Assembly: GCA_033763355.1 (NCBI GenBank)
Contig: JANRKT010000360.1
Span: forward strand, 1-5,769
Direction of reading: 5' to 3'
Source of the DNA: JANRKT01 sp033763355
GTDB taxonomy: Bacteria; Bacteroidota; Bacteroidia; Chitinophagales; Chitinophagaceae
DNA length: 5,769 nucleotides
Shown here one piece after another: positions 1 to 5,522 of the stretch; the stretch's first letter is position 1, and each line of letters begins with the position of its first letter. Both the position numbers and the translations under genes were made by a program. The notes under the pieces were generated by a model. It was not told the origin of the DNA and did not search any database. It saw only the letters and a program-made list of their open reading frames with translations.

Positions 1-686
1 TAAGGCTCGTCACGCAGTGCAGGGATATCTTTCATGGTAAATGTTTTCACAATCCTTCCACCATCTGGTGATTCTTTTGAATCATAAGGCATAGTAGTAT
101 AAGCCATGTGAGAGAAGTGAAACCAGTTGGGGTAAGCAAAACGGCATAAGCTCAACCTTACAGGTAAAGACCGCTGAAAATACCAGTCATCTAATGTCGG
201 AGATTGCCTTGTGAGAGTATATTTATATTCAATTATTGAACCTGGCTTAACGTCGGCAAAAGTAAATATCTGGTCCCACACCAAACTATTGCGCTTCTTG
301 TCATAGATTGATTTTTTATCAACTTTGGTTACCACAATATTCCCCGAGGCATCAAGATTGTAGGTTTGCGCTTCAAGTTTGCTGATAAGTTCTTCACCAT
401 GTGCCCTTTCGTACGGGATTTTTATATTGGCCCTGTCCAGCCCTTTTTCATTTAATATTTTAATACGCACATGTCTCCTGATGTCAACCGTCAAGCCATT
501 AAAGTTTACATCCATAAGAAAATCGTACATATTATACAGCATTTCCGCTTCGGCATCCTTGTCATAATCACAATTCTTTTTTTCAAGGTCAGCTTTATCA
601 ATTTTTCCGAATTGGGGTAAATCTTTCTGTGCCCATGCAGTTGCCGATAAAATAATGGTTGCGGCCAGGGTTAAAAAGTGTTTCAT
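1..686 (-). CDS. Secreted DUF3857 (transglutaminase-like family) protein, N-terminal part
   Basis: The frame opens at the ATG at 686-684 and stays open to the left edge, giving 228 whole codons; the rest lies outside. The start is supported by a clear signal peptide: MKHF, a hydrophobic run over residues 4-17, and a likely cleavage after AWA (residue 19) before QKDLPQ. The mature protein continues with a segment resembling DUF3857, including a VRIKILNEKGLDRANIKIPY stretch, a WDQIFTFADVKPGSIIEYKYT stretch split around its centre, and a DIPALRDEP motif just before the cut. In this family DUF3857 is usually followed by a transglutaminase/protease-like core, giving around 600 or more residues in total; that part is not visible here. 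The protein is probably exported to the periplasm or cell surface, and its substrate is unknown. It is transcribed in the same direction as ndk but separated from it by a terminator, so it is probably a separate unit. Assignment is from remembered family patterns. Confidence 0.8.
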   Translation of the reverse strand, partial: MKHFLTLAATIILSATAWAQKDLPQFGKIDKADLEKKNCDYDKDAEAEMLYNMYDFLMDVNFNGLTVDIRRHVRIKILNEKGLDRANIKIPYERAHGEELISKLEAQTYNLDASGNIVVTKVDKKSIYDKKRNSLVWDQIFTFADVKPGSIIEYKYTLTRQSPTLDDWYFQRSLPVRLSLCRFAYPNWFHFSHMAYTTMPYDSKESPDGGRIVKTFTMKDIPALRDEP

Positions 687-744
687 AAGTTGATGCCTTA
701 TTTAGTGTTTAAAAAAGAAAATTGTTGTATTAGATAACTCAAAA

Positions 745-776
745 CAAGGCTAATTTATTTTTTGAAAAAAGTCAAA
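745..776 (-). promoter_or_regulatory. Candidate Bacteroidota promoter for the DUF3857 gene
   Basis: On the minus strand a TTTG (773-776) is followed after 20 bases by TAGCCTTG (745-752). This matches the Bacteroidota -33 TTTG / -7 TAnnTTTG pattern with one mismatch in the -7 box. It lies about 60 bases before the ATG at 686, which implies an untranslated leader of roughly 50 bases. The region is A/T-rich, so a chance match is possible. Confidence 0.35.
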
Positions 777-852
777 TCAATGGTTCTGAGCTTAATAAAA
801 TTAACATTGATATAAGTGTAAACCCTTAGAGGATAGTGGGTTTTGCGGCAAT

Positions 853-890
853 TAAAAAGCCATCCCAATTGAGAATGAGATGGCTTTTTA
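853..890 (-). terminator. Rho-independent terminator after ndk
   Basis: TAAAAAGCCATC (853-864) pairs perfectly with GATGGCTTTTTA (879-890), forming a 12-bp stem around a 14-base loop. Read on the minus strand, the stem lies 20 bases past the ndk stop codon and ends in a run of five T, as expected for an intrinsic terminator. The near-symmetrical A/T flanks would also let it work on the other strand, but no plus-strand gene ends here. Confidence 0.85.
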
Positions 891-910
891 TTTAAAAAAG
901 TTGAACAGGT

Positions 911-1327
911 TTAAAACTTCTCCAGTCCGCTGAAGAAAAAGTCGCCTTCAATGGCCGCATTGGCATCACTATCGCTGCCGTGCACGGCATTCCGGCCCAC
1001 ATTTTCAGCATATAGTTTCCTGATAGTACCAGCTTCGGCTTTAGAGGGGTCAGTTGCGCCAATCAGTTTTCTAAAGTCGGCTACTGCGTTTTCTTTTTCA
1101 AGAATAGCGGCAACAAGAGGCCCGCTGCTCATAAATTCCACGAGTTCGCCATAAAAAGGCCTTTCTTTATGAATAGCATAAAATTCGCCTGCTTTTTCTG
1201 AAGAAAGTTTAGTGAGTTTCATGGCCACAATGCGAAAACCTGCTTTTATAATCTGGTCTGTAATAGCCCCTGTATGCCCGTTTGAAAAGGCGTCTGGCTT
1301 AATCATTGTGAATGTTCTGTTGCTCAT
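911..1327 (-). CDS. ndk: Nucleoside diphosphate kinase
   Basis: This cytosolic enzyme moves the gamma-phosphate from ATP to other (deoxy)nucleoside diphosphates through a phosphohistidine, balancing NTP and dNTP pools. The 138-residue product is complete and near the usual bacterial length of about 140. It shows the N-terminal TMIKPDAF motif (residues 7-14), the ERPFYGELVEFM segment (55-66), SGPLVAAILE (68-77), GATDPSKAEAGTIR (90-103) and the catalytic signature NAVHGSDS, with the active-site histidine at residue 116. The ATG at 1327 is right because it places MIKPDAF at the expected distance from the N terminus. A perfect TAnnTTTG box lies 26 bases upstream and a strong hairpin terminator downstream, so it looks like a single-gene unit. 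It is divergent from the DHH phosphoesterase gene. No residue is missing and nothing in the gene is unusual. Confidence 0.98.
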   Translation of the reverse strand: MSNRTFTMIKPDAFSNGHTGAITDQIIKAGFRIVAMKLTKLSSEKAGEFYAIHKERPFYGELVEFMSSGPLVAAILEKENAVADFRKLIGATDPSKAEAGTIRKLYAENVGRNAVHGSDSDANAAIEGDFFFSGLEKF

Positions 1328-1353
1328 AATGTAATGACTATTTTTTGCGGCGG

Positions 1354-1361
1354 CAAAGATA
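1354..1361 (-). promoter_or_regulatory. -7 promoter element of ndk
   Basis: The minus strand reads TATCTTTG, an exact match to the Bacteroidota -7 consensus TAnnTTTG, followed by CCGCCGC. It lies 26 bases before the ndk ATG, implying a leader of about 20 bases. No exact TTTG is found at the -33 distance, so the call rests on the -7 box and its position. Confidence 0.6.
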
Positions 1362-1485
1362 GCAGAAAAGTTGGTAGTTTATTTCCGGGTATTCAAGCGC
1401 CTGTATTTTTGGAGGGTTAAAAAGACTCTTTTTTGGGGTTGTTGGTACATCATTCATCTTACTTCTTACTTCGGCCGATTATCCC

Positions 1486-1493
1486 TACTTTTG
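1486..1493 (+). promoter_or_regulatory. -7 promoter element of the DHH phosphoesterase gene
   Basis: TACTTTTG is an exact match to TAnnTTTG and is followed by CGCC, like the box in front of ndk. Only 10 bases separate it from the ATG at 1504. With a transcription start a few bases after the box, the mRNA would carry almost no leader. No exact TTTG lies at the -33 position. The alternative is that this is a chance match and the true promoter lies further upstream. Confidence 0.55.
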
Positions 1494-1503
1494 CGCCTCG
1501 TTT

Positions 1504-2511
1504 ATGAAGCCTGTTCAACAGATATATCCGGAGCTGGTAAACCCACGCAAAGTGGTTATTACCATGCACCAGAAACCCGACCCCGATGCGATGGGGTCTG
1601 CGCTTGGCCTTGCATGGTTTCTCAAGCAATTCGGCCACCAGGTTACGGTTATTTCCCCCACCAACTGGGCCGATTTTCTGAAATGGATGCCCGGCTGCAG
1701 GGAAGTGGTAGATTATGAAGCGCAGCGTGACAAGGCCGATAAGATACTCGACCAGGCTGAATGGTTGTTCTGTCTTGATTTTAATGCTTTCCACCGTGCA
1801 AAAAATATGGCCCCCAAACTCGAAAAGCTCAGATGCACCAAGATTCTGCTTGACCACCACGAAGAGCCCCAAACAAGCAGCTTTACTTACGGCATCAGCG
1901 TTATTCCAAAGAGCTCCACGGCTGAAATGGTATATGACCTTATTATTGAATCAGGACATGCTGATAAAATTAACATTCCCGTTGCCGAATGTTTGTATGC
2001 CGGGGTAATGACGGACACCGGTTCTTTCCGTTTTCCGGTTACTACACCCAGTGTGCACATGATGGTGGCCGACCTGAAGAAAAGGGGCCTTAACCACTCG
2101 AAGGTTCACGAAGAGTTATTTGATAATTTCCTGGAAAACCGTTTCAGGTTTATTGGCCATGTGCTGGTGAACCGGATGGAAATTTATTACGAATACAACA
2201 GTGCATTGATAGCTATTCCCAAAGGCGACCTGATACGGTTTGACATTAAAACCGGGGATACAGAAGGACTGGTGAATTATCCCCTCTCTATAAAAGGTAT
2301 TAAACTGGCGGCAATACTTATTGACAGGGATGAGGAAAGAAAATGGTCGTTCCGGAGCAAAGGTGATTTTGATTGTAACAATTTTGCACGTACTTATTTT
2401 GAAGGAGGGGGCCATTACAATGCTTCAGGTGGCCGGAGCAGCGAAACGCTTGATGAAAACATCAGAAGGTTTAAGCAGGCCATAAAAGAAAATGCTTTTC
2501 AATTACAGTAA
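1504..2511 (+). CDS. nrnA: DHH/DHHA1 phosphoesterase, NrnA type (oligoribonuclease / pAp phosphatase)
   Basis: The family comprises cytosolic metal-dependent (typically Mn2+) enzymes that degrade very short oligoribonucleotides to mononucleotides and often dephosphorylate pAp. The 335-residue product is of normal NrnA length and has no membrane segment, which argues against GdpP-type c-di-AMP phosphodiesterases; it is too short for RecJ. Visible motifs: HQKPDPDAMGS (residues 22-32, metal ligands D26 and D28), LDFNAFHR (91-98, D92), LLDHHEE (115-121, the DHH at 117-119), GVMTDTGSFRF (167-177, D171) and the DHHA1 substrate-binding GGGHYNASGG (301-310). All expected catalytic residues are present. 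There is no in-frame start further upstream, and the N terminus matches relatives that begin close to the HQKPD motif. The FKBP gene follows after 18 bases and is probably co-transcribed. Substrate preference (nanoRNA, pAp or a cyclic dinucleotide product) cannot be told from sequence, so the symbol is a family-level assignment. Confidence 0.9.
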   Translation: MKPVQQIYPELVNPRKVVITMHQKPDPDAMGSALGLAWFLKQFGHQVTVISPTNWADFLKWMPGCREVVDYEAQRDKADKILDQAEWLFCLDFNAFHRAKNMAPKLEKLRCTKILLDHHEEPQTSSFTYGISVIPKSSTAEMVYDLIIESGHADKINIPVAECLYAGVMTDTGSFRFPVTTPSVHMMVADLKKRGLNHSKVHEELFDNFLENRFRFIGHVLVNRMEIYYEYNSALIAIPKGDLIRFDIKTGDTEGLVNYPLSIKGIKLAAILIDRDEERKWSFRSKGDFDCNNFARTYFEGGGHYNASGGRSSETLDENIRRFKQAIKENAFQLQ

Positions 2512-2529
2512 AAATATAAATACATAAAA

Positions 2530-3486
2530 ATGCAAAAAACAAGTTTAATGCTGCTTACCATAGCGGTTGCATGTGGCTGGGGTTGTACCAACATCGGGTA
2601 TAAAAAAACAAAAACAGGCCTTGAATATAAAATCTTTTCTGATGGTAAAGGAGCCGCTTTAAAAGTGGGGGATTATGTAAAGTTCAATTATAAAATCACT
2701 TATAAGGATTCTGTTATTGCTACCGCTTATGGATTTATACCCGGATATGATGTGGTGGACAGCGTTGGCCGGCCGCATGATTTTTCCGAATTTCTTAAAG
2801 ACATGAAAGTGGGCGACAGCGCCGTGTGCATCCAGAATTTTGATACCCTCTCCAAAATCTCTCCTTACGGGCCGCCGCCCTATATGAAGAAGGGTGAGCA
2901 GCAAAAAACAACCATTAAAATCCTCGGCACCATGACTGGTATGGACAATGCCCGTGCTGATTACGACAAAGAAATTGAGAAATTTAAGCAGAGTGAAGTA
3001 GCGGTAATAGAAAAATACCTGAGCCAGAAAAACATAAAAGCTGAAAAAACAAAGAATGGGGTTTTTGTGGAGATACAGTCCAAAGGAAACGGGCCCGCAT
3101 GTGATTCAGGTAAACTTGTTTCAATAAAGTATTCGGGCTATAATTTTGCAGGCAAATATTTTGATTCTAATATTGACAGCACCAAGCAATCACAACCCCA
3201 CCCCCTTGAACCCTTTCCTTTTGTTGCCAAACAGGAAGGCGCTATACAAGGTATGCTTGAAGCGATAACTTATTTTAACCAGGGCAGTAAGGGCAGGATG
3301 TTTATCCCCTCAATACTCGGATATGGCCCAAGGGGAAATCCACCAGCCATTGCACCCAATGAAAACCTGATTTTTGATATTGAGGTGGTAGAGGTAAAAG
3401 AGGTGCCTCAGCAACAACAAAACCCAATGCCGCCCGTACCACAGGTTGATAGCAGTAAAGCAGCATCTTCCAAAAAGAAAAAATAG
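2530..3486 (+). CDS. Lipoprotein with two FKBP-type peptidyl-prolyl isomerase modules
   Basis: FKBP enzymes speed cis/trans isomerisation of X-Pro bonds and help proteins fold. The N terminus is a hydrophobic signal (residues 5-14) with two cysteines, C15 (after AVA) and C19 (after GWG); either could be the lipidated residue and neither lies in an ideal lipobox. A first FKBP-like module (about 40-135) has the GDYVKFNYKI start but lacks the YFD pocket motif. A linker probably helical (about 140-180) leads to a canonical module (about 185-290) with pocket residues F211-D212, I239, Y265 and F282 and the NPPAIAPNENLIFDIEV ending. The tail is Gln/Pro-rich and ends in four lysines, partly encoded by an A-rich run. 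The gene follows the DHH gene by 18 bases with only an A-rich leader, so it is likely in one operon. It would act in the periplasm on a membrane anchor. A relationship to GldI of gliding bacteria is possible but unproven. Confidence 0.88.
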   Translation: MQKTSLMLLTIAVACGWGCTNIGYKKTKTGLEYKIFSDGKGAALKVGDYVKFNYKITYKDSVIATAYGFIPGYDVVDSVGRPHDFSEFLKDMKVGDSAVCIQNFDTLSKISPYGPPPYMKKGEQQKTTIKILGTMTGMDNARADYDKEIEKFKQSEVAVIEKYLSQKNIKAEKTKNGVFVEIQSKGNGPACDSGKLVSIKYSGYNFAGKYFDSNIDSTKQSQPHPLEPFPFVAKQEGAIQGMLEAITYFNQGSKGRMFIPSILGYGPRGNPPAIAPNENLIFDIEVVEVKEVPQQQQNPMPPVPQVDSSKAASSKKKK

Positions 3487-3499
3487 GATCAAAAAGGGA

Positions 3500-4294
3500 T
3501 TAAACCTGCGGAGATTGCTTGGGTTCAAAAATATTGGCGCCAAACTTTTCAGGTATTGATTTTGGGGCAAGCCTTGATAATACAGTACTGAGTTTTGTTT
3601 TAAAACCAGTAATTACCTCGGCTTTCCCTTCAAACAATCCTTTTACACCAAGCCTTGCTACTTCTTCGGCAGGTATTTCATATTTCACTGCAGTTTTTCT
3701 GAGGTGTTCACCCATTCTTGCCCTGTCCATAAAATTACTTGTGGTGCTGCCGGGTGTAAGGCAGGTAACAGATACATTAGAGTTACGCAGTTCATACCTT
3801 ATGCCCCTGGTAAATGAAACAATGAATGCTTTGCTGGCAGCGTAAATACACAGGTAAGGCACCGCCTGGTAACCGGCATTGCTGCCCAGGTTCATGAGAT
3901 ATCCTTTCTGCTGCTTGTTGAGCACCGGTATAAATGTGTGCGACATTTCCACCAATGCTTTTATATTAACATCAATAATATTCAGTTGTTCCGCTAAAGG
4001 CAGTTCATTAAACGGGCCATTTAACCCAAAGCCTGCATTATTTACTACCACCTGCAATTGCCCATGATGGGGCTGGCTCCATGCTTTTATTTTACCAACA
4101 GCCCCGGTTGATGAAAGGTCAATTGGTAAAATTTGAACTGTTACTTTGTATCGGTTTTGCAGGTCGTTTGCTGTTGTGTTAAGGCCTTTTTCGTCCATGT
4201 CTATCAGCAGCAGGTTGTAATTTCTTTTGGACAGTTCTTCTGCAATACCCCTGCCGATGCCTTTTGCTGAACCGGTAACTAATGCGTATGACAT
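3500..4294 (-). CDS. Short-chain dehydrogenase/reductase (classical SDR)
   Basis: This is an NAD(P)-dependent oxidoreductase interconverting an alcohol and a ketone or aldehyde on an unknown substrate, probably in the cytosol. The 264-residue product has a full set of classical SDR motifs: nucleotide-binding TGSAKGIG (residues 7-14), an acidic residue at the end of the second strand (D32, within LLLID), which favours NAD(H) over NADP(H), D59 in the PIDL stretch, NNAG (85-88), N110, the catalytic S138 in NLGSNAG, YAASK (Y151, K155) and LTPGSTTSNF after the active site. The ATG at 4294 is the natural start because the TGxxxGIG motif begins six residues later. The gene lies 58 bases downstream of the PhyH-family oxygenase on the same strand, with no clear promoter or terminator between them. 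Its stop codon faces the FKBP gene's stop across 13 bases. It resembles the general DltE/COG0300-like group, which does not fix the substrate. Confidence 0.93.
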   Translation of the reverse strand: MSYALVTGSAKGIGRGIAEELSKRNYNLLLIDMDEKGLNTTANDLQNRYKVTVQILPIDLSSTGAVGKIKAWSQPHHGQLQVVVNNAGFGLNGPFNELPLAEQLNIIDVNIKALVEMSHTFIPVLNKQQKGYLMNLGSNAGYQAVPYLCIYAASKAFIVSFTRGIRYELRNSNVSVTCLTPGSTTSNFMDRARMGEHLRKTAVKYEIPAEEVARLGVKGLFEGKAEVITGFKTKLSTVLSRLAPKSIPEKFGANIFEPKQSPQV

Positions 4295-4352
4295 ATCAGG
4301 ACATGATAAAATTAAATTGAATTCAATGAGAATACTGATTAATTAAAATGGG
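4295..4352 (-). other. PhyH-SDR intergenic spacer with a 12-bp palindrome
   Basis: This 58-base A/T-rich spacer holds no TAnnTTTG box and no terminator-like hairpin, consistent with co-transcription of the two genes. It contains a perfect 12-base palindrome, ATTGAATTCAAT, at 4316-4327, and next to it, directly before the SDR start codon, a 21-base stretch (4295-4315) that nearly repeats a coding segment of the DHH gene at 1950-1973. No Shine-Dalgarno sequence is evident before the SDR ATG. Confidence 0.5.
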
Positions 4353-5198
4353 TTATGGGGCATCCCTCATATTTTCTTTTGATTTTCTCAGTACAAATTT
4401 TGCAATTTTATGATAGAACGGGGTAGGGCTCTTGTCGTTTTTAGGCTGATAAGCTCCCGTTACAATAGGAATGTACATCACCCTTCTGCGGCTTTTTTCG
4501 CCGGTGTTAGGGGATTTTTGAACCCTGTGCCATAGTCTTCCGTCATGAACGGTTAAGTCGCCCGCCTCAATGTTCAGCCCTGTTTCCTTTGGGTCGGGCC
4601 GGTTATCAACAAAATATTTCTTTTTAAAAAGCAATGTAAAAATGCCCTGGTTATGTGTGCCGGCAAGTACACGCAGACCTCCATTTTCGAAGGGGCAGTC
4701 ATCAAGGTGCAGGCCCACGTTCAGCATTGGCATAATACGCGAACCAAGAAAGATATCCCTGGGGCTGTCGGTATGCCACCCCAGTTGTTTGTATTCGCTC
4801 TCAGCTGTATTAATGTAATGATTAACCACCAGCCCGTCTTTTTCATTTTCGCCTATCCTGCCTTCGTATGGTTGCAGCAATTCCGTTAAAGCGGCCAGCC
4901 TTTCATCTTTTAAAAAATCGCTCAAAATCGGGCTGAAATGCGAGGTAAATGCGAGCCTTTGAATAATTTTTTCACCGTTTACATCTGTGCCAAACTTCAG
5001 GGGAATCCCGTTTATTTTGGTCATCTGTTTATCCAGGAATTCTTTTTGAACTTTATTTACCTCATTGAGAAAAACGGCTACAGTTTCCCTGCTTATAAAG
5101 CGCCTGAACTGGAGTACGCCGTATTTGTGAAAAAACTGCAGTTGTTCAGGCGTAACTTTTTTACCTAATACAAAATCGGGTTGTTGTAATATGGCCAT
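4353..5198 (-). CDS. Phytanoyl-CoA dioxygenase (PhyH) family Fe(II)/2-oxoglutarate oxygenase
   Basis: Members hydroxylate a substrate using O2 and 2-oxoglutarate, yielding succinate and CO2, at a mononuclear Fe(II). The 281-residue product shows the expected facial triad: H142 and D144 in GWHTDSP, and a distal histidine most likely H224 in LWHRV (H218 in VHDG is the alternative). The arginine cluster 237-239, just before VMYIP, supplies the 2-oxoglutarate-binding Arg. Typical flanking segments are NHYIN (126-130), HLDDCPFENGGLRVLAGTH (164-182) and IEAGDLTVHDGR (210-221). The N-terminal EQLQFFHKYGVLQFRRFIS stretch (18-36) is the usual PhyH opening and supports the ATG at 5198. There is no signal peptide, so it is cytosolic. 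It is followed after 58 bases by an SDR gene, suggesting a two-step oxidation. The family is diverse (lipids, ectoine, halogenation, natural products), so the substrate cannot be named; the carboxylate-ligand Asp is present, which argues against a halogenase. Confidence 0.9.
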   Translation of the reverse strand: MAILQQPDFVLGKKVTPEQLQFFHKYGVLQFRRFISRETVAVFLNEVNKVQKEFLDKQMTKINGIPLKFGTDVNGEKIIQRLAFTSHFSPILSDFLKDERLAALTELLQPYEGRIGENEKDGLVVNHYINTAESEYKQLGWHTDSPRDIFLGSRIMPMLNVGLHLDDCPFENGGLRVLAGTHNQGIFTLLFKKKYFVDNRPDPKETGLNIEAGDLTVHDGRLWHRVQKSPNTGEKSRRRVMYIPIVTGAYQPKNDKSPTPFYHKIAKFVLRKSKENMRDAP

Positions 5199-5217
5199 AG
5201 TTGTTTTAAGTTATGTG

Positions 5218-5225
5218 CAAAAGTC
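5218..5225 (-). promoter_or_regulatory. Candidate -7 promoter element of the PhyH-SDR pair
   Basis: The minus strand reads GACTTTTG followed by CAC, one mismatch from TAnnTTTG and very similar to the TACTTTTGCGCC in front of the DHH gene. It lies 19 bases before the PhyH ATG, giving a short leader. No exact TTTG is seen at the -33 distance. Confidence 0.4.
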
Positions 5226-5453
5226 GTATGGTTTAAGGTGAGGGCCGAAATTTGTGATTAAGATAGGAAGAAAAACAGAAAAAAAACAAAAACCATTTAC
5301 GGGAGGGTCAATTGTTAGCAAATAAAACCAACGCGGTAATAATGCATCAGTGCAAACGGGGGAGTAAGTTGAAAATGGGTTTTAATTTGATTGGCTGAAT
5401 AAAGACGGGTTAAGGCTTTAAGGTAATGGCAGAATATATAATAAAGGCTTTAA

Positions 5454-5469
5454 AAAAGTTTCAACTTTT
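5454..5469 (-). terminator. Weak candidate terminator after the receiver-domain gene
   Basis: On the minus strand AAAAGT (5464-5469) pairs with ACTTTT (5454-5459) around a TGAA loop, and the T-run continues for two further bases. It lies about 53 bases past the stop codon of the receiver-domain gene. The stem has only six pairs and one G-C pair, so it may be too weak to act alone. Confidence 0.3.
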
Positions 5470-5522
5470 ACCTGTTCGTGCACGTAAGTAAATATTCACT
5501 TTCAGGAGCAAGCTTCAATATT

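Larger units (their letters stand above)
5199..5522. other. 324-bp gene-poor region between PhyH and the receiver-domain gene
   Basis: No convincing coding frame is present on either strand; the longest ATG frame noted is 18 codons (5342-5398, plus). The left end carries the likely PhyH promoter. Towards the right end are a weak A/T hairpin behind the receiver-domain gene (5454-5469) and two copies of AAGGCTTTAA (5412-5421 and 5444-5453) spaced 32 bases apart. The middle part (about 5250-5400) shows nothing I can name. Confidence 0.6.

Noticed and set aside
951..1154. Plus-strand frame inside ndk
   Set aside because: It lies opposite a fully conserved ndk coding sequence and its product has no recognisable features.
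1371..1718. 115-codon plus-strand frame overlapping the ndk-DHH gap and the start of the DHH gene
   Set aside because: It overlaps the DHH gene out of frame, shows no family motif and lies across both promoter boxes; the DHH frame carries all catalytic motifs.
2116..2415. Minus-strand frame opposite the DHH gene
   Set aside because: Shadow of the real gene on the other strand, with no motif or start signal.
3534..3543. TTGGCGCCAA palindrome near the 3' end of the SDR gene
   Set aside because: It lies within coding sequence (around FGANIF), has no T-run after it, and is explained by codon content.
4570..4889. Overlapping plus-strand frames opposite the PhyH gene
   Set aside because: Both are antisense to the catalytic part of PhyH (the HTD and distal His regions) and resemble no family.
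5342..5398. 18-codon plus-strand frame in the gene-poor gap
   Set aside because: Too short, with no promoter box or ribosome-binding signal; such frames arise by chance.
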